The position numbers and the translations under genes were made by a program. The notes beneath the pieces were generated by a model that worked only from the letters and a program-made list of their open reading frames with translations, searched no databases and was not told the DNA's origin. Below are positions 35,650-45,436 of a stretch of 64,000 bases of DNA, piece by piece (the stretch's first letter is position 1; every line of letters starts with the position of its first letter). The stretch covers positions 213,931 through 277,930 of the forward strand of contig NZ_FZNT01000006.1 in NCBI RefSeq assembly GCF_900188235.1. Reading direction: 5' to 3'. Source of the DNA: Lutibacter agarilyticus (lineage in GTDB: Bacteria; Bacteroidota; Bacteroidia; Flavobacteriales; Flavobacteriaceae).

Positions 35650-36354
35650 TTATTCTAATTTGAATTTAACAGTAATTTCACTTTCAACTTTAATTTTCTC
35701 AAACTCTATATCAATCGGCTTGAATTTGGTTTCTTTTAAACTACTCATTCCTCTGATTCGTATTCCTGCAACTCTACCTTGTAATTGATTAGAAATATTG
35801 CCTAAATCTGAAATGAAAATTGCATTTCCAACTTTCTGATTTAATGGATTTGTCATTGAAATTGCGTTTAATTTTGCTTTTTTAATTGCTTTAGATTTTA
35901 ATTCAAGTTTCAAATTTTCAATTTTAGAATACTCGGTTTTCTCAAGAAGAACATTTGAAATATTGATATTTTCTAATTCCATTATCACTTTTCCCGCAGT
36001 CAAAGCATCAAAGACTAATAATGAATAAGCTTTACTTTTTAAAACATCTTGCTGTTTAAGGAAGTATTTTTTGAAATTACTCGATAAATCAGATAATGAA
36101 AGTTGATTATCTAAATTAATCCCCAAAGATTTGAGTTTGTCAGCCATCTTATTTTCAAGTTCTTCAACCGATATTTTTCCTTTAGTGTCTTTTTCAGTTA
36201 TCAATATTGTTAAAAATATTCTATCTGGAGTTACTAAAGTGTCAACTTTTGCACTCGTTTCAATATAAGGTTGGTCGATGAAGTTTTTAGTTTGTGAAAA
36301 TCCAATATTAGAAATAAATAAAATTGTCAAAACTGTGATAATTATCTTTTTCAT
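35650..36354 (-). CDS. SIMPL-domain (DUF541) secreted protein
   Basis: Protein of 234 residues with a signal peptide (IIITVLTILFISNIGFSQ). The pattern PYIETSAKVDTLVTPDRIFLTILITE, then VEELENKMADKLKSLGIN and LKSKAIKKAKLNAISMTNPLNQKVG matches SIMPL proteins, periplasmic or outer-membrane oligomers of uncertain role. The C-terminal strand is intact (ESEITVKFKLE). Sole gene of its cassette. Confidence 0.75.
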   Translation of the reverse strand: MKKIIITVLTILFISNIGFSQTKNFIDQPYIETSAKVDTLVTPDRIFLTILITEKDTKGKISVEELENKMADKLKSLGINLDNQLSLSDLSSNFKKYFLKQQDVLKSKAYSLLVFDALTAGKVIMELENINISNVLLEKTEYSKIENLKLELKSKAIKKAKLNAISMTNPLNQKVGNAIFISDLGNISNQLQGRVAGIRIRGMSSLKETKFKPIDIEFEKIKVESEITVKFKLE

Positions 36355-36373
36355 ATGTTCGTTTTTATATGTT

Positions 36374-36505
36374 GTACAACGGTTTTTGGTATGGAAAGTT
36401 GCGTTTTTGGAAACGTAATTTTCCGATGTTTAAATTTAAGCTTTTTAAGTTTTAGAAATATTTTATTTTATTGATTTTAGCAATTTTTTATACCAATTGT
36501 TAGCA
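36374..36505 (-). repeat. attC-like site 37 (family B)
   Basis: Family B with small changes from sites 13 and 25. The end GTTAGCAGC is complementary to GCTGCTAAC at site 38. Confidence 0.82.
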
Positions 36506-36509
36506 GCTT

Positions 36510-38087
36510 TTATTTTTTAAATATTGGTGAAAACATATTTTTTAATTTACCTTTATTTTCAGTATAATCATAAGTGTCATCAACATAAGCTGAATATAAT
36601 CTTTGCTTAACTCTTGCTATTGAGTCATTTGTAAGTTCACAAATCTCTTTAAATATCCAATTTGTATATTTTTTTGCACCAGCTCTTGGATTTTTTGCTT
36701 TGTTTGGGTGGAATGATTTACAATTTTTGATTAGTTTTCTGATATCTATTGATGAGTCAGGAAATTGAATGTTAATTTCCGAATTTACTTTATTCTTGTT
36801 GTTGTTCATCCAATCCCAAAGACCCAATTCGGGTGTTATATCAAGATATTTAATTTTTTCATTTTGAGAAGTAAATAACTTGTAAATTTCATTTTCTTCG
36901 TCACTTCGTTTATTTCCTTTTTTTGAAAGTTCATTTTTGCTCTCAATTACATCATAATCTAAAAATGAAAATTGTCCAATACTTTTATTTAATAAATATT
37001 GGTGAGAATTTTTCATAAACCTTAAAACTTCAGTGTAACCTCCAATAGGAAGAACTTTCCATAAAGGTTGAACTTCTTTATTCTTTATTTGAAAATATTT
37101 TCTAATTAATTCTTTTAGTAAAACTTGTGCTGATGAATCTTCAACAAAAAAGACGAAATCAGGTTGGAAATCTTCCTCAACTGCGACTTCTTGTAGAGCT
37201 AAAGCTGGATAACAATTATAATTGATATCTACCTTGCCAAATTCATCTTGATTAAGGTATATTAAATTATCAGCAGTTTTTATCAAACTACTCGAATGAG
37301 TTGAGATAATAACTGTTAATTGTTTTTCTTTGGCTTTATCTTGTAAATACTTTAAGAGGTTCACTTGAACTCTAGGATGTAAAGCAACTTCTAATTCATC
37401 AATAACAATTAGTGAGTTTTTTTTAATAGTTTTTAATTGGTATAATAAATTCAAAGTATAAATCTCTCCAAGACTAAAACTAGACTCTGAATAAAAAAAT
37501 AATTTTTGTTTACCTTCAATTATTTTCTGATAACTAATTAAAAAAGCTGTAGTATTTCTTCGCTCTGCACCTCTTCTTCCTCTCGTTTCTCCAGTATTAA
37601 TTTTTTTTAAATTTTTAAATTTAGGGCTCTCTAAAATTTCAGACATTTGTGTCTGTAATTCTTTAGAAGCTGACCTAGCAGAACGACCTTTTCCTCCCTT
37701 AATTTTCTCACCTTGAACATATACTCTTTCACCAAGAGGTAGCATAGTTATTATTTCATTGTAATTAAAATCGGAAAGAGTTGAGACTGTTTTAGTAGTT
37801 GGTCTCCAAGAATCGGAACTTTCCCTATATGTATATGTTACAGAATTATTTTTGTTAGATTTAAAAGTAATCTCGCTAAAACCATAAGAGTCAACATTAT
37901 TAGATATATTTTGATGAAAATTATTTTTAAAAGAATTTTTATCTTTCAATCTACTTAAACAAATTAATAATGTTGTTTTACCACAACCATTTCTGGCAGT
38001 CATTACGTGGACACCTGGACTCGGTAATTCGAATTCCATTTTCGATATACCTTTTACATTTTTAATTATTATAGTGTTACCTGTCAT
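36510..38087 (-). CDS. ABC-type ATPase with OLD-like TOPRIM tail
   Basis: Protein of 525 residues. Walker A (TARNGCGKTTLLICLSRL) near residue 32, signature-like FSLGEIYTLNLLYQL, Walker B (SLIVIDELEVALHPRV) near 225 and H-loop (VIISTHSSSLIKT). After residue ~300, FVFFVEDSSAQVLLKELIRK and GGYTEVLRFM then FLDYDVIE resemble a TOPRIM nuclease domain. It is a second OLD-like ATPase in the array, not closely similar to the one at 18498. Probable defence gene by family. Confidence 0.8.
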   Translation of the reverse strand: MTGNTIIIKNVKGISKMEFELPSPGVHVMTARNGCGKTTLLICLSRLKDKNSFKNNFHQNISNNVDSYGFSEITFKSNKNNSVTYTYRESSDSWRPTTKTVSTLSDFNYNEIITMLPLGERVYVQGEKIKGGKGRSARSASKELQTQMSEILESPKFKNLKKINTGETRGRRGAERRNTTAFLISYQKIIEGKQKLFFYSESSFSLGEIYTLNLLYQLKTIKKNSLIVIDELEVALHPRVQVNLLKYLQDKAKEKQLTVIISTHSSSLIKTADNLIYLNQDEFGKVDINYNCYPALALQEVAVEEDFQPDFVFFVEDSSAQVLLKELIRKYFQIKNKEVQPLWKVLPIGGYTEVLRFMKNSHQYLLNKSIGQFSFLDYDVIESKNELSKKGNKRSDEENEIYKLFTSQNEKIKYLDITPELGLWDWMNNNKNKVNSEINIQFPDSSIDIRKLIKNCKSFHPNKAKNPRAGAKKYTNWIFKEICELTNDSIARVKQRLYSAYVDDTYDYTENKGKLKNMFSPIFKK

Positions 38088-38098
38088 TTTTTAATTGC

Positions 38099-38230
38099 TG
38101 CTAACGGTATTGTATATGAAAAGCAGCAGTTTAAAGAGTTTAAATTTTCGTTTAAACTATAAAATAACAGAAAAGTACAAGTTTTGGAAGCTTGTACTTC
38201 TTCTGCTATTTTTTATATACGTAGTTGTGG
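38099..38230 (-). repeat. attC-like site 38 (family C-like)
   Basis: Stem TGTATATGAAAAGCAGCAG with CTGCTATTTTTTATATACG. The centre has its own hairpin AAGTACAAG...CTTGTACTT. The end GTTGTGGTTT is complementary to AAACCACAAC at site 39. Confidence 0.8.
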
Positions 38231-38239
38231 TTTGTATTT

Positions 38240-38686
38240 TTAACTAAATACTCTTGTTTTTCCTACAGGAATGATTTCAATTAAGCTATTCGAATCATCT
38301 TTAATTATAATATAAAAGTTAATCTTTTTTGGTTCATTTATTTTTAAATAATTCTTATTAGCAAACTTAATGCTATCTTCAAATTGATCGAATAATTCTT
38401 TTTTTGAAAGTATATTCAATCTTTTTAAGACACTACTATTTTGAGTATTCGACGGAATGTTTTCTAATTTTGAAAAGAGGATTGTCTTATCACCATCACA
38501 AACAACAAAAAACATTTTTTTATAAAACTCTTTAACATTAGTGCAATTTGAAAAATTATCATCATAAATAATGTAAACATCTGTCTTTTTTTGAGAATAA
38601 TAAATAATACTAATAAGCCCAAAAATTAAAATAATTGAGCCAATAATATATTTATACTTTATTTTTTTATTTACAGTTTGAATCAT
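38240..38686 (-). CDS. Single-helix membrane protein
   Basis: Protein of 148 residues. One membrane helix (about residues 12-29) and an extracytoplasmic domain of ~115 residues. It overlaps the 3' end of the upstream lipoprotein gene by 20 bases, which suggests translational coupling; the two share a cassette. No family is recognised. Confidence 0.62.
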   Translation of the reverse strand: MIQTVNKKIKYKYIIGSIILIFGLISIIYYSQKKTDVYIIYDDNFSNCTNVKEFYKKMFFVVCDGDKTILFSKLENIPSNTQNSSVLKRLNILSKKELFDQFEDSIKFANKNYLKINEPKKINFYIIIKDDSNSLIEIIPVGKTRVFS

Positions 38687-40118
38687 TATTTCTTGCTATT
38701 GTTTTTACTTGTTTTAATAGTTCTAGGTCTACCTCAGATAAATTATAAACACCTTCTGAAACTAAGATTTTATAGTCATCAAAATATGGGAAAATTGAAC
38801 TATCATAATTATATAATACATTCGCCATTCGATTTATTAATTTATCTGCCATTATATCATGGCTATAATTCCCTATTCCTGTATCATTTATATATTGATT
38901 ATACAACTCTTGAAATGTTGCATTTGAATTATCAAAATGTTTAGCTAAAGAGGCGTGTGCAATTTCATGAACGATGTTAGATGCAATTTCAATTGAAGAC
39001 CTATGGTTTAATAAATTACTATTAACCTTAATTATGTAATGACCTTCTTCAATAGGATGATCAAATGTATGAGCTCCTTCATTAATTGGTAAATCATCTG
39101 ACATTAAAAAAGTAAGATCATTATCTCCAATATTTCCATCACCAAATTCAATAAAAAGTTCTGTAATTAAATTATGGGTATTTCCTATTCCTGATGAGAT
39201 AAGTTTTTCATAAGCACACAAAGCTTTACCTGTGAGGTCGTTAATTATTTCAACAGGCTCAGGTATGCAATCTCCATTTGGATCAGGTATATAATTTGGA
39301 GGACAACCATTATTCTCAGAGTAGTCTGATCCACTAGGGCCACCGCTACCCGGGTTTTCACCTTCTGGATTAGAATATCCTGGTCCACCAACCGTTCCTC
39401 CTCCTGAAAGAAAACAAGATAGGATACCTAATGCTTCAAATGTCCCATCTGGATTCCAATAACCAAAAAGAATGCAAGTATATTCAAGGTTTTTTTCTTC
39501 ATCTTTTCTTAAAACTTTACTCGCATAGTTAGGTTTAATTATATTACTTTCTTTAAATTCATTTTTCTCAATTATTTCATTTTCATTATTAATTACAGTA
39601 ATTAAACCATCAAAGTTTTTTGGGAGTTTAAAATAATTTAATTCAGAAGATTTGTTGTTAAAATTACTTTTACTATTAAATTGTAAAATATTAACAATAA
39701 AACTTATATAATTATGAGAGTTGTCTTTTGAGGGTAAGAGTAATAATCTGTTAAAAGTTTTTAATCCATTATAATTCTTATGATTTATATTTACGTCTTC
39801 ATTTAATATTAACGGAACTTCAACAGCAACTCTTCCATTAAGTTTTGTAACAAAAGCATAATCCCAATCAATTATTCTAGTAATATCTAAAATAGAAAAT
39901 TGATTGAGTTCACTATTTTGTTCGAACCATTGCTGAGCTTTTTCAATATCATCTTGCTCTTTGCTCGTTTTTTTATTGGATAATTCAGTTTCAGTAATTT
40001 TGTTATTTGAACTTTCTAAAAGAAGTTCGTTTTCTTTTTGGCAATTAGTAAATGTTAAGAGTAGTCCAAATAGCAAAATTCCCTTTTTTAACAAATTTGT
40101 ATTTTTTTTCTTTTTCAT
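38667..40118 (-). CDS. Lipoprotein with metallopeptidase-like motif
   Basis: Protein of 483 residues. The signal ends LLTFTNC. The middle has a Gly/Pro/Ser-rich linker (SGGGTVGGPGYSNPEGENPG) and a Cys loop (CPPNYIPDPNGDC). Near residue 385 is IASNIVHEIAHASLAKHF, an H-E-x-x-H zinc-protease motif, with DIMADKLINRM downstream. It may be a surface-exposed metallopeptidase. First gene of a two-gene cassette. Confidence 0.68.
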   Translation of the reverse strand: MKKKKNTNLLKKGILLFGLLLTFTNCQKENELLLESSNNKITETELSNKKTSKEQDDIEKAQQWFEQNSELNQFSILDITRIIDWDYAFVTKLNGRVAVEVPLILNEDVNINHKNYNGLKTFNRLLLLPSKDNSHNYISFIVNILQFNSKSNFNNKSSELNYFKLPKNFDGLITVINNENEIIEKNEFKESNIIKPNYASKVLRKDEEKNLEYTCILFGYWNPDGTFEALGILSCFLSGGGTVGGPGYSNPEGENPGSGGPSGSDYSENNGCPPNYIPDPNGDCIPEPVEIINDLTGKALCAYEKLISSGIGNTHNLITELFIEFGDGNIGDNDLTFLMSDDLPINEGAHTFDHPIEEGHYIIKVNSNLLNHRSSIEIASNIVHEIAHASLAKHFDNSNATFQELYNQYINDTGIGNYSHDIMADKLINRMANVLYNYDSSIFPYFDDYKILVSEGVYNLSEVDLELLKQVKTIARNNDSNCK

Positions 40119-40233
40119 AAATTATTGTATTTAAAGTTAATAAATATTTCTTTGAAGGTGCAATTTTTTATTTTAATAATTTTACGGTTTTCCCGTAATC
40201 ATTTTTATGGGATTTTGTCAGTCATAATATAAA

Positions 40234-40365
40234 CCACAACGGTCTTGTGTATGATTAGTTGCGGGAAAATCCGCAAGATTTTTCCGCCGTAGCACTAAGG
40301 TAATTAATTCGAGTGAATTTCCGCCAAGGAAATTCCGTAGCAATTAATTATACACGTTGTTGGCA
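40234..40365 (-). repeat. attC-like site 39 (family D)
   Basis: Family D. The end GTTGGCAATA is complementary to TATTGCCAAC at site 40. Confidence 0.82.
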
Positions 40366-40373
40366 ATAGTACT

Positions 40374-40877
40374 TTATTTTATTAATTTATTCAATCTTGG
40401 TTGTAAAACCCAATACCCAATAAATGAAAACCACATTAGAAAAAATTCACCAGCATAATCTCCGAATTTAGCATTCCTTCCTAATTCCACTGATTTCATA
40501 GTTTTCGCAGCGAATCTCAATCCATAAAAGATGCAAAACATTGAAAATAGATGTAAAATAATAATTACTCCAAACAGTCCTCCATTCCCATCTCCTTCAT
40601 TTAAAATATAATCCAATCCTAGAGTCAGAAGTAAAATGTAGATTATTGGAATTAAAAATAAAATTCTAAATACTTTAATATTCAGTTTTGAATCCAGTGG
40701 TAATTTATCATTCAATGATGTTGATATTGCCCAAACCCATCCCAAAGTTCCAATTGTGAAAAAAATCATTGAAATCGTATTCAGTGTTGAATTATAGGAT
40801 GAAAAAAAGTTTATAAATACAGGTGTAAAAACAATAAGGAACAATTGCCAATGTTCAAGTTTAAGTAAAAATTTCAT
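40374..40877 (-). CDS. Multi-helix membrane protein
   Basis: Protein of 167 residues with about five hydrophobic segments, no signal peptide and a short charged C-terminus. No family is recognised. The Met at 40877 (MKFLLKLEHW) is preferred; the longer frame begins inside the attC core. Confidence 0.6.
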   Translation of the reverse strand: MKFLLKLEHWQLFLIVFTPVFINFFSSYNSTLNTISMIFFTIGTLGWVWAISTSLNDKLPLDSKLNIKVFRILFLIPIIYILLLTLGLDYILNEGDGNGGLFGVIIILHLFSMFCIFYGLRFAAKTMKSVELGRNAKFGDYAGEFFLMWFSFIGYWVLQPRLNKLIK

Positions 40878-40907
40878 TTGTTTATTGAGGTTTATGTTTG
40901 GTATTAT

Positions 40908-41037
40908 TGCCAACGGGCTTTTATAAGATTTGTGCGACTGGAAAATCGGAGATTTTTCGGACGTAGCAAATTGTTTGTTGAATGTTTGTCGTTTGTGTTA
41001 GTTCAAATTTAAGCATAAATTTTATGAGTTGTTGGCA
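40908..41037 (-). repeat. attC-like site 40 (family A)
   Basis: Family A. The end GTTGGCAC is complementary to GTGCCAAC at site 41. Confidence 0.84.
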
Positions 41038-41062
41038 CTAGTAATTTTTAATCAATTATTAT

Positions 41063-41644
41063 CTATTCAATAATTTCTGTTATAAAATCGTGTAAAAAAA
41101 GCATTTTTAATCTTTTCTCAGAACCTTGATTATAAACAGATATTTCATATTCCATTTTTGGTGAAATTGATTTTTCAAAATAAGAGTTTTCATTTTTTGC
41201 AAGAGCTAATAATTTATCAAATTCTTTATTACTCAAATATGAAAATATTATACTCCTTGCGTTAGATTTGTCAATTGTTGAATAATTTTCTAAAAACTCA
41301 TTTGTAATATTATAATTGTCTTTCTCAAATAAAAAAGAGTAATGTTTTTTTCCGACAATAATTATTCCAGCGTGAGAATAATTTGATGGGTCTTGTGACT
41401 TTTCATCAATAATCATAAATGATTCTAGTTTATCGATATTTAAATCATTCTTTTCTAAAATGGTTTTATAGATTTCAATTTTTGCTAGATTTTCATTCTT
41501 AATCACATCTTTAATATATGATGGAATTTCATCACTCAGGTTTGTGCTTTTCTTTAAATATTCTTCTGTAAAGTTTTGTGAATATGAAATTAAATTTATC
41601 AATAAAAATAAAGTCGTTAATATCGTTTTCATAGTTTTTTTCAT
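41063..41644 (-). CDS. Secreted hypothetical protein
   Basis: Protein of 193 residues with a signal peptide (TILTTLFLLINLISYSQ). The mature part is helical with a central stretch of strands (ESFMIIDEKSQDPSNYSHAG, IIIVGKKHYSFLFEKD). No family is recognised. The start at 41644 avoids one inside the attC core; 41632 is also possible. Confidence 0.6.
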   Translation of the reverse strand: MKKTMKTILTTLFLLINLISYSQNFTEEYLKKSTNLSDEIPSYIKDVIKNENLAKIEIYKTILEKNDLNIDKLESFMIIDEKSQDPSNYSHAGIIIVGKKHYSFLFEKDNYNITNEFLENYSTIDKSNARSIIFSYLSNKEFDKLLALAKNENSYFEKSISPKMEYEISVYNQGSEKRLKMLFLHDFITEIIE

Positions 41645-41650
41645 TATTTG

Positions 41651-41783
41651 TGCCAACGGGCTTTTATAAGATTTGTGCGACTGGAAAATCGGAGATTTTT
41701 CGGACGTAGCAAATCGTTAGTTGAATGTTTGTCGGTTCGTTATTTAGTTTAAATGTAAGCATAAATTTTATGAGTTGTTGGCA
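41651..41783 (-). repeat. attC-like site 41 (family A)
   Basis: Family A, GGTTCGTTATTTAG variant. The end GTTGGCAAC is complementary to GTTGCCAAC at site 42. Confidence 0.84.
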
Positions 41784-41790
41784 ACTGGCA

Positions 41791-42357
41791 TTATTCATTT
41801 AATGTAATATTCATAGACTCATTAATTCGTTTTAAATAATTTTCCTTTTTCTCTTTTTCAATTTCAAGCTCAGTATTTATCTTTTTTGTTGAGTTTTCAA
41901 TTAAGTTGAGTAAAATAATTGCCCAAAGATTCAAATAAACAAAACTGTTATTGTCAGAACTGAAAATGTCAATTTGAAATTCACTAGCTAATATTGAAAA
42001 ATTAAATTCCAATGTGTTTTTTGTCAAGTTATATCCAACAAATAGGTTTCCCCCAGAACTCAATAAATAAGTTATTCCACCAAATGAAATTGCAAATATT
42101 TGAAAATATTGTAAAACTCTTGAATAATTAATTGATTTTTCTTTTTTCTTAAATAACTCAATTCCTGCAAATATTGAAAATCCATAAAATGCTAATAGAA
42201 ACAGAAAAACCAAAATTAATTTTGAATTTGTCTGAAACCCTTGAAGTAATAACCAAAAAATCAATCCAATTCCAGATAATCCACCGATTATTTCTATAAT
42301 TCCAACAGCTTTTAATATGTTTCTTTTGGATTTTAAAGTTTCATTTAAATTGTTCAT
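41791..42357 (-). CDS. Four-helix membrane protein
   Basis: Protein of 188 residues with about four membrane segments and charged, cytoplasmic-looking termini (MNNLNETLKSKRN; EIEKEKKENYLKRINESMN). No family is recognised. Sole gene of its cassette. Confidence 0.6.
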   Translation of the reverse strand: MNNLNETLKSKRNILKAVGIIEIIGGLSGIGLIFWLLLQGFQTNSKLILVFLFLLAFYGFSIFAGIELFKKKEKSINYSRVLQYFQIFAISFGGITYLLSSGGNLFVGYNLTKNTLEFNFSILASEFQIDIFSSDNNSFVYLNLWAIILLNLIENSTKKINTELEIEKEKKENYLKRINESMNITLNE

Positions 42358-42377
42358 AGTATTTTTTTTCCGCTTGT

Positions 42378-42510
42378 TGCCAACGGGCTTTTATAAGATT
42401 TGTGCGTTTGGAAAATCGGAGATTTTTCGGACGTAGCAAATCGGTTTGTTAGAATGTTTGTCGTTTTGTACTAGATCAAATTTAAGCATAAATTTTATGA
42501 GTTGTTGGCT
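42378..42510 (-). repeat. attC-like site 42 (family A)
   Basis: Family A with one extra base in the inner part (CGGTTTGTTAGAATG). The end GTTGGCTAA is complementary to TTAGCCAAC at site 43. Confidence 0.84.
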
Positions 42511-42910
42511 AATTTAGCGACACGTTATGCTGATAATTGAATTTTAGTACTTTCCGAGATTTGTCATTCTTGTTTTTTATAAAAATCCTTATCTTTTTTG
42601 TTATTAATTTATCTTTTTACTTGTTTTACGTTCTGCAATTTTTTTCCGTTTCAATGCTAAAAAAATCCGATTCGATGCTCAAATCCGCTCTGATTTTAAA
42701 TTTCTCCGTTTCATTGAGTTTTTTACGTTTCAGCTCTCAAAATCGGTAGAGTAGAAGTGAACTCAAATTTATCATTTTTATTTAATTTGTCATTGAAAGT
42801 AATTTTAAATCAAATCAATTCTCCGACTGTTTTTATCTTAAAAATCTATTTTATTAAACTCAATTTTATCTGTTTTATTTCTGACCGGAAAAGTTCATCC
42901 GAGCTATTTT
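42511..42910 (-). other. Gene-less cassette, CGACACGTTATGC family
   Basis: About 400 bases without a gene; a close relative of the sequence at 9889, including AATTTTAGTACTTTCCGAG and the CTCCGTTTCAATGCT motifs. Confidence 0.65.
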
Positions 42911-43040
42911 AGCCAACGGGCTTTTATAAGATTTGTGCGACTGGAAAATCGGAGATTTTTCGGACGTAGCAAATCGTTTGTTGAATGTTTGTCGTTTGTA
43001 CTAGTTCAAATTTAAGCATAAATTTTATGAGTTGTTGTAA
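42911..43040 (-). repeat. attC-like site 43 (family A)
   Basis: Family A. The end GTTGTAAAAA is complementary to TTTTTACAAC at site 44. Confidence 0.85.
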
Positions 43041-43441
43041 AAAGTAACTTTTTCATTCCATTGCTAAAAATCGAACCGATTCAATTCTCAAAATCCGTAA
43101 TAATTAGCAAAATCATAAATGTTTCTCGTTTAAGTTAGATTTAATCATTTTACTTTTTGTTTTTTTATTTCTCCGTTTTGTTAGAATTTATCTTTTTAGG
43201 ATTTCGCTCCGCCTATTTTTCTCCGCAATTATGCTAAAATCAATACGTTTCATTGCTTAATTCGGTTCTGATTGAGATTTTATACGTTTCAACTTTTCAC
43301 TCCGTAATTGTGCTTAAAATCGTACCGATTCAATTTGCTTTTTTTGCGTTTCAATTCTCAAACTCCGACAACAAAATAGTTAGTCAATAATCTAACTCAT
43401 TATACTAAAATTGTGGATTTCCGAGGGAAATCCGTTATTTT
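43041..43441 (-). other. Gene-less cassette, first of a near-identical pair
   Basis: About 400 bases with no gene on either strand, T-rich with CTCCG and CAATTCTC motifs. It ends with the hairpin GGATTTCCGAGGGAAATCC. The sequence is repeated almost exactly (two differences seen) at 45036-45436. Confidence 0.75.
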
Positions 43442-43574
43442 TTACAACGGTTGGTGTAAGGATAGTTGCGCGATTAAGCAACTAACTTAGCAAAAATGGA
43501 ACGAACCAGAGGGAAATCCGCAGGATTTTCCGAGTAGGCAAGAACCAAGCAATTATTTTTACACATTGTTGCCA
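43442..43574 (-). repeat. attC-like site 44 (family D)
   Basis: Family D: GTGTAAGGATAGTTGC with GCAATTATTTTTACAC, where both arms differ together from other D sites. The end GTTGCCATT is complementary to AATGGCAAC at site 45. Confidence 0.82.
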
Positions 43575-43584
43575 TTTCGTTGTT

Positions 43585-44868
43585 TTAATTATGGTTTATC
43601 AATTTGTGTAATTTTTCCTTTAGAGCTTTGTTTTCTCCAATATCAAGTCCTTTTTTGAATGTTTTAATTGCATTCAAAGTGTCAGATAGTTGTATATAAC
43701 AATTACCCATAGTTTCAAAGGCATCTGTACTTTTTGGATAGTTATTAATGTTTAGAAGAAATAACGCTTTTGCCTTATTGGGTCTCTTGCTAGACATAAA
43801 TGCATTTCCAATTAGTTTAATTAATCTTTCAGGAGGTTTCATTTCTTGACCAAGTTTGTCTGAAGCGACAGCATAGTGATTATTTATTATGTTCAATATC
43901 TCTTGAGTATTTAATTTTGATTTCTCCAAAATTAAACCTTTTACATTTTTTAATTCATACCAAGAAAAAAGGAAGCGAAGCCCATCATACTCTGTTATTA
44001 ATGGAATACTACCGTGGTTATCTTTAGGATAGTATTTCCAATCAAATTGTAACTTATTATCTTTTTTAGTGTCAAGAGAATTTACGAATTGCAATATTGA
44101 TTTTATATGAAAATGAGAAGGAGTGTCGGGAATATCATCATTTAGGATTTTGTCAATATTCAACTTAGGCTCTATTCCGGTTTCCAATGTATTGGCTACA
44201 CCGACATAAAGTGCTTTATTATCAAATTTTTCCACTGATATTATGGAATCAGCTAAATTTAAAAAAGCACGATTATCCCACCATAAACTTGGGTCTATAG
44301 CTATATAATTATTAAATAGTTCTTGTCTATTTACTAGGGCGTTAACAACGCTCAAACCACCTAAAGAGTGACCAACGAAAGTTCTGTATTTAGATGCAGA
44401 ATAATTTTTCTCTATATAGGGAATAAGTTCTTTTTCCATAAAACCAAAAAAACTATTTCCGCCACCTGAAGGATTTTGAATACCATTTTTAGAAATGGTT
44501 ACGTGACCTGCTTTTGGAGGAGTAAAATCCAAAGTCCTATTTGTATTTGTTATTCCAACAATTATCATTTCTGGAACAATAAAATTTCTACTTAAATGTT
44601 CAACTATTCCAGTTACAGAATTAAATTTTGAAGGTCCATCTAATAAGTATAAAACAGGGTATTTATTTTTATCAGATTTTACATCTTTAACACGCTCAGG
44701 TATGTGTATCCATAATTCGCGAGATTCGCCCAAGATTTCGGAGTAGATACTATCTATTTGTCCGATTACAATTTGATTTTTTTGAATTTCATTCTCAATA
44801 AATTTTGTTTTCTTTTTACAATTAATCAAACTGAAAATAATGAATGCAAATAATAAAAGGTTTTTCAT
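43585..44868 (-). CDS. Esterase-family lipoprotein with TPR-like tail
   Basis: Protein of 427 residues. The signal ends FSLINC. An alpha/beta hydrolase of the esterase D/enterochelin-esterase type: YPVLYLLDGPSKFNSVTGIV, nucleophile GHSLGGLSVVNAL near residue 170, DPSLWWDN as the likely acid region, and DNHGSIPL as the likely histidine. The last ~60 residues look like a TPR unit (TDAFETMGNCYIQLSDTLNA). Probably an envelope hydrolase; the substrate is unknown. The cassette lies between two nearly identical gene-less cassettes. Confidence 0.82.
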   Translation of the reverse strand: MKNLLLFAFIIFSLINCKKKTKFIENEIQKNQIVIGQIDSIYSEILGESRELWIHIPERVKDVKSDKNKYPVLYLLDGPSKFNSVTGIVEHLSRNFIVPEMIIVGITNTNRTLDFTPPKAGHVTISKNGIQNPSGGGNSFFGFMEKELIPYIEKNYSASKYRTFVGHSLGGLSVVNALVNRQELFNNYIAIDPSLWWDNRAFLNLADSIISVEKFDNKALYVGVANTLETGIEPKLNIDKILNDDIPDTPSHFHIKSILQFVNSLDTKKDNKLQFDWKYYPKDNHGSIPLITEYDGLRFLFSWYELKNVKGLILEKSKLNTQEILNIINNHYAVASDKLGQEMKPPERLIKLIGNAFMSSKRPNKAKALFLLNINNYPKSTDAFETMGNCYIQLSDTLNAIKTFKKGLDIGENKALKEKLHKLINHN

Positions 44869-44902
44869 ATTGTAATTAATTGCTAGATTTTTCCACAATG
44901 AA

Positions 44903-45035
44903 TGGCAACGGGCTTTTATAAGATTTGTGCGACTGGAAAATCGGAGATTTTTCGGACGTAGCAAATCGTTTGTTGGATGTTAATCAGTTCGTTATTTAGT
45001 TTAAAAGTAAGCATAAATTTTATGAGTTGTTGTAA
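44903..45035 (-). repeat. attC-like site 45 (family A, TTAATCAG subtype)
   Basis: Family A, same inner variant as sites 9 and 16. The end GTTGTAAAAA is complementary to TTTTTACAAC at site 46. Confidence 0.85.
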
Positions 45036-45436
45036 AAAGTAACTTTTTCATTCCATTGCTAAAAATCGAATCGATTCAATTCTCAAAATCCGTAATAATT
45101 AGCAAAATCATAAATGTTTCTCGTTTTAGTTAGATTTAATCATTTTACTTTTTGTTTTTTTATTTCTCCGTTTTGTTAGAATTTATCTTTTTAGGATTTC
45201 GCTCCGCCTATTTTTCTCCGCAATTATGCTAAAATCAATACGTTTCATTGCTTAATTCGGTTCTGATTGAGATTTTATACGTTTCAACTTTTCACTCCGT
45301 AATTGTGCTTAAAATCGTACCGATTCAATTTGCTTTTTTTGCGTTTCAATTCTCAAACTCCGACAACAAAATAGTTAGTCAATAATCTAACTCATTATAC
45401 TAAAATTGTGGATTTCCGAGGGAAATCCGTTATTTT
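45036..45436 (-). other. Gene-less cassette, second of a near-identical pair
   Basis: Copy of 43041-43441 with two substitutions seen (CGAACCG to CGAATCG and GTTTAAG to GTTTTAG). The identity stops at the two attC-like sites, which differ from those around the first copy. Confidence 0.75.
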
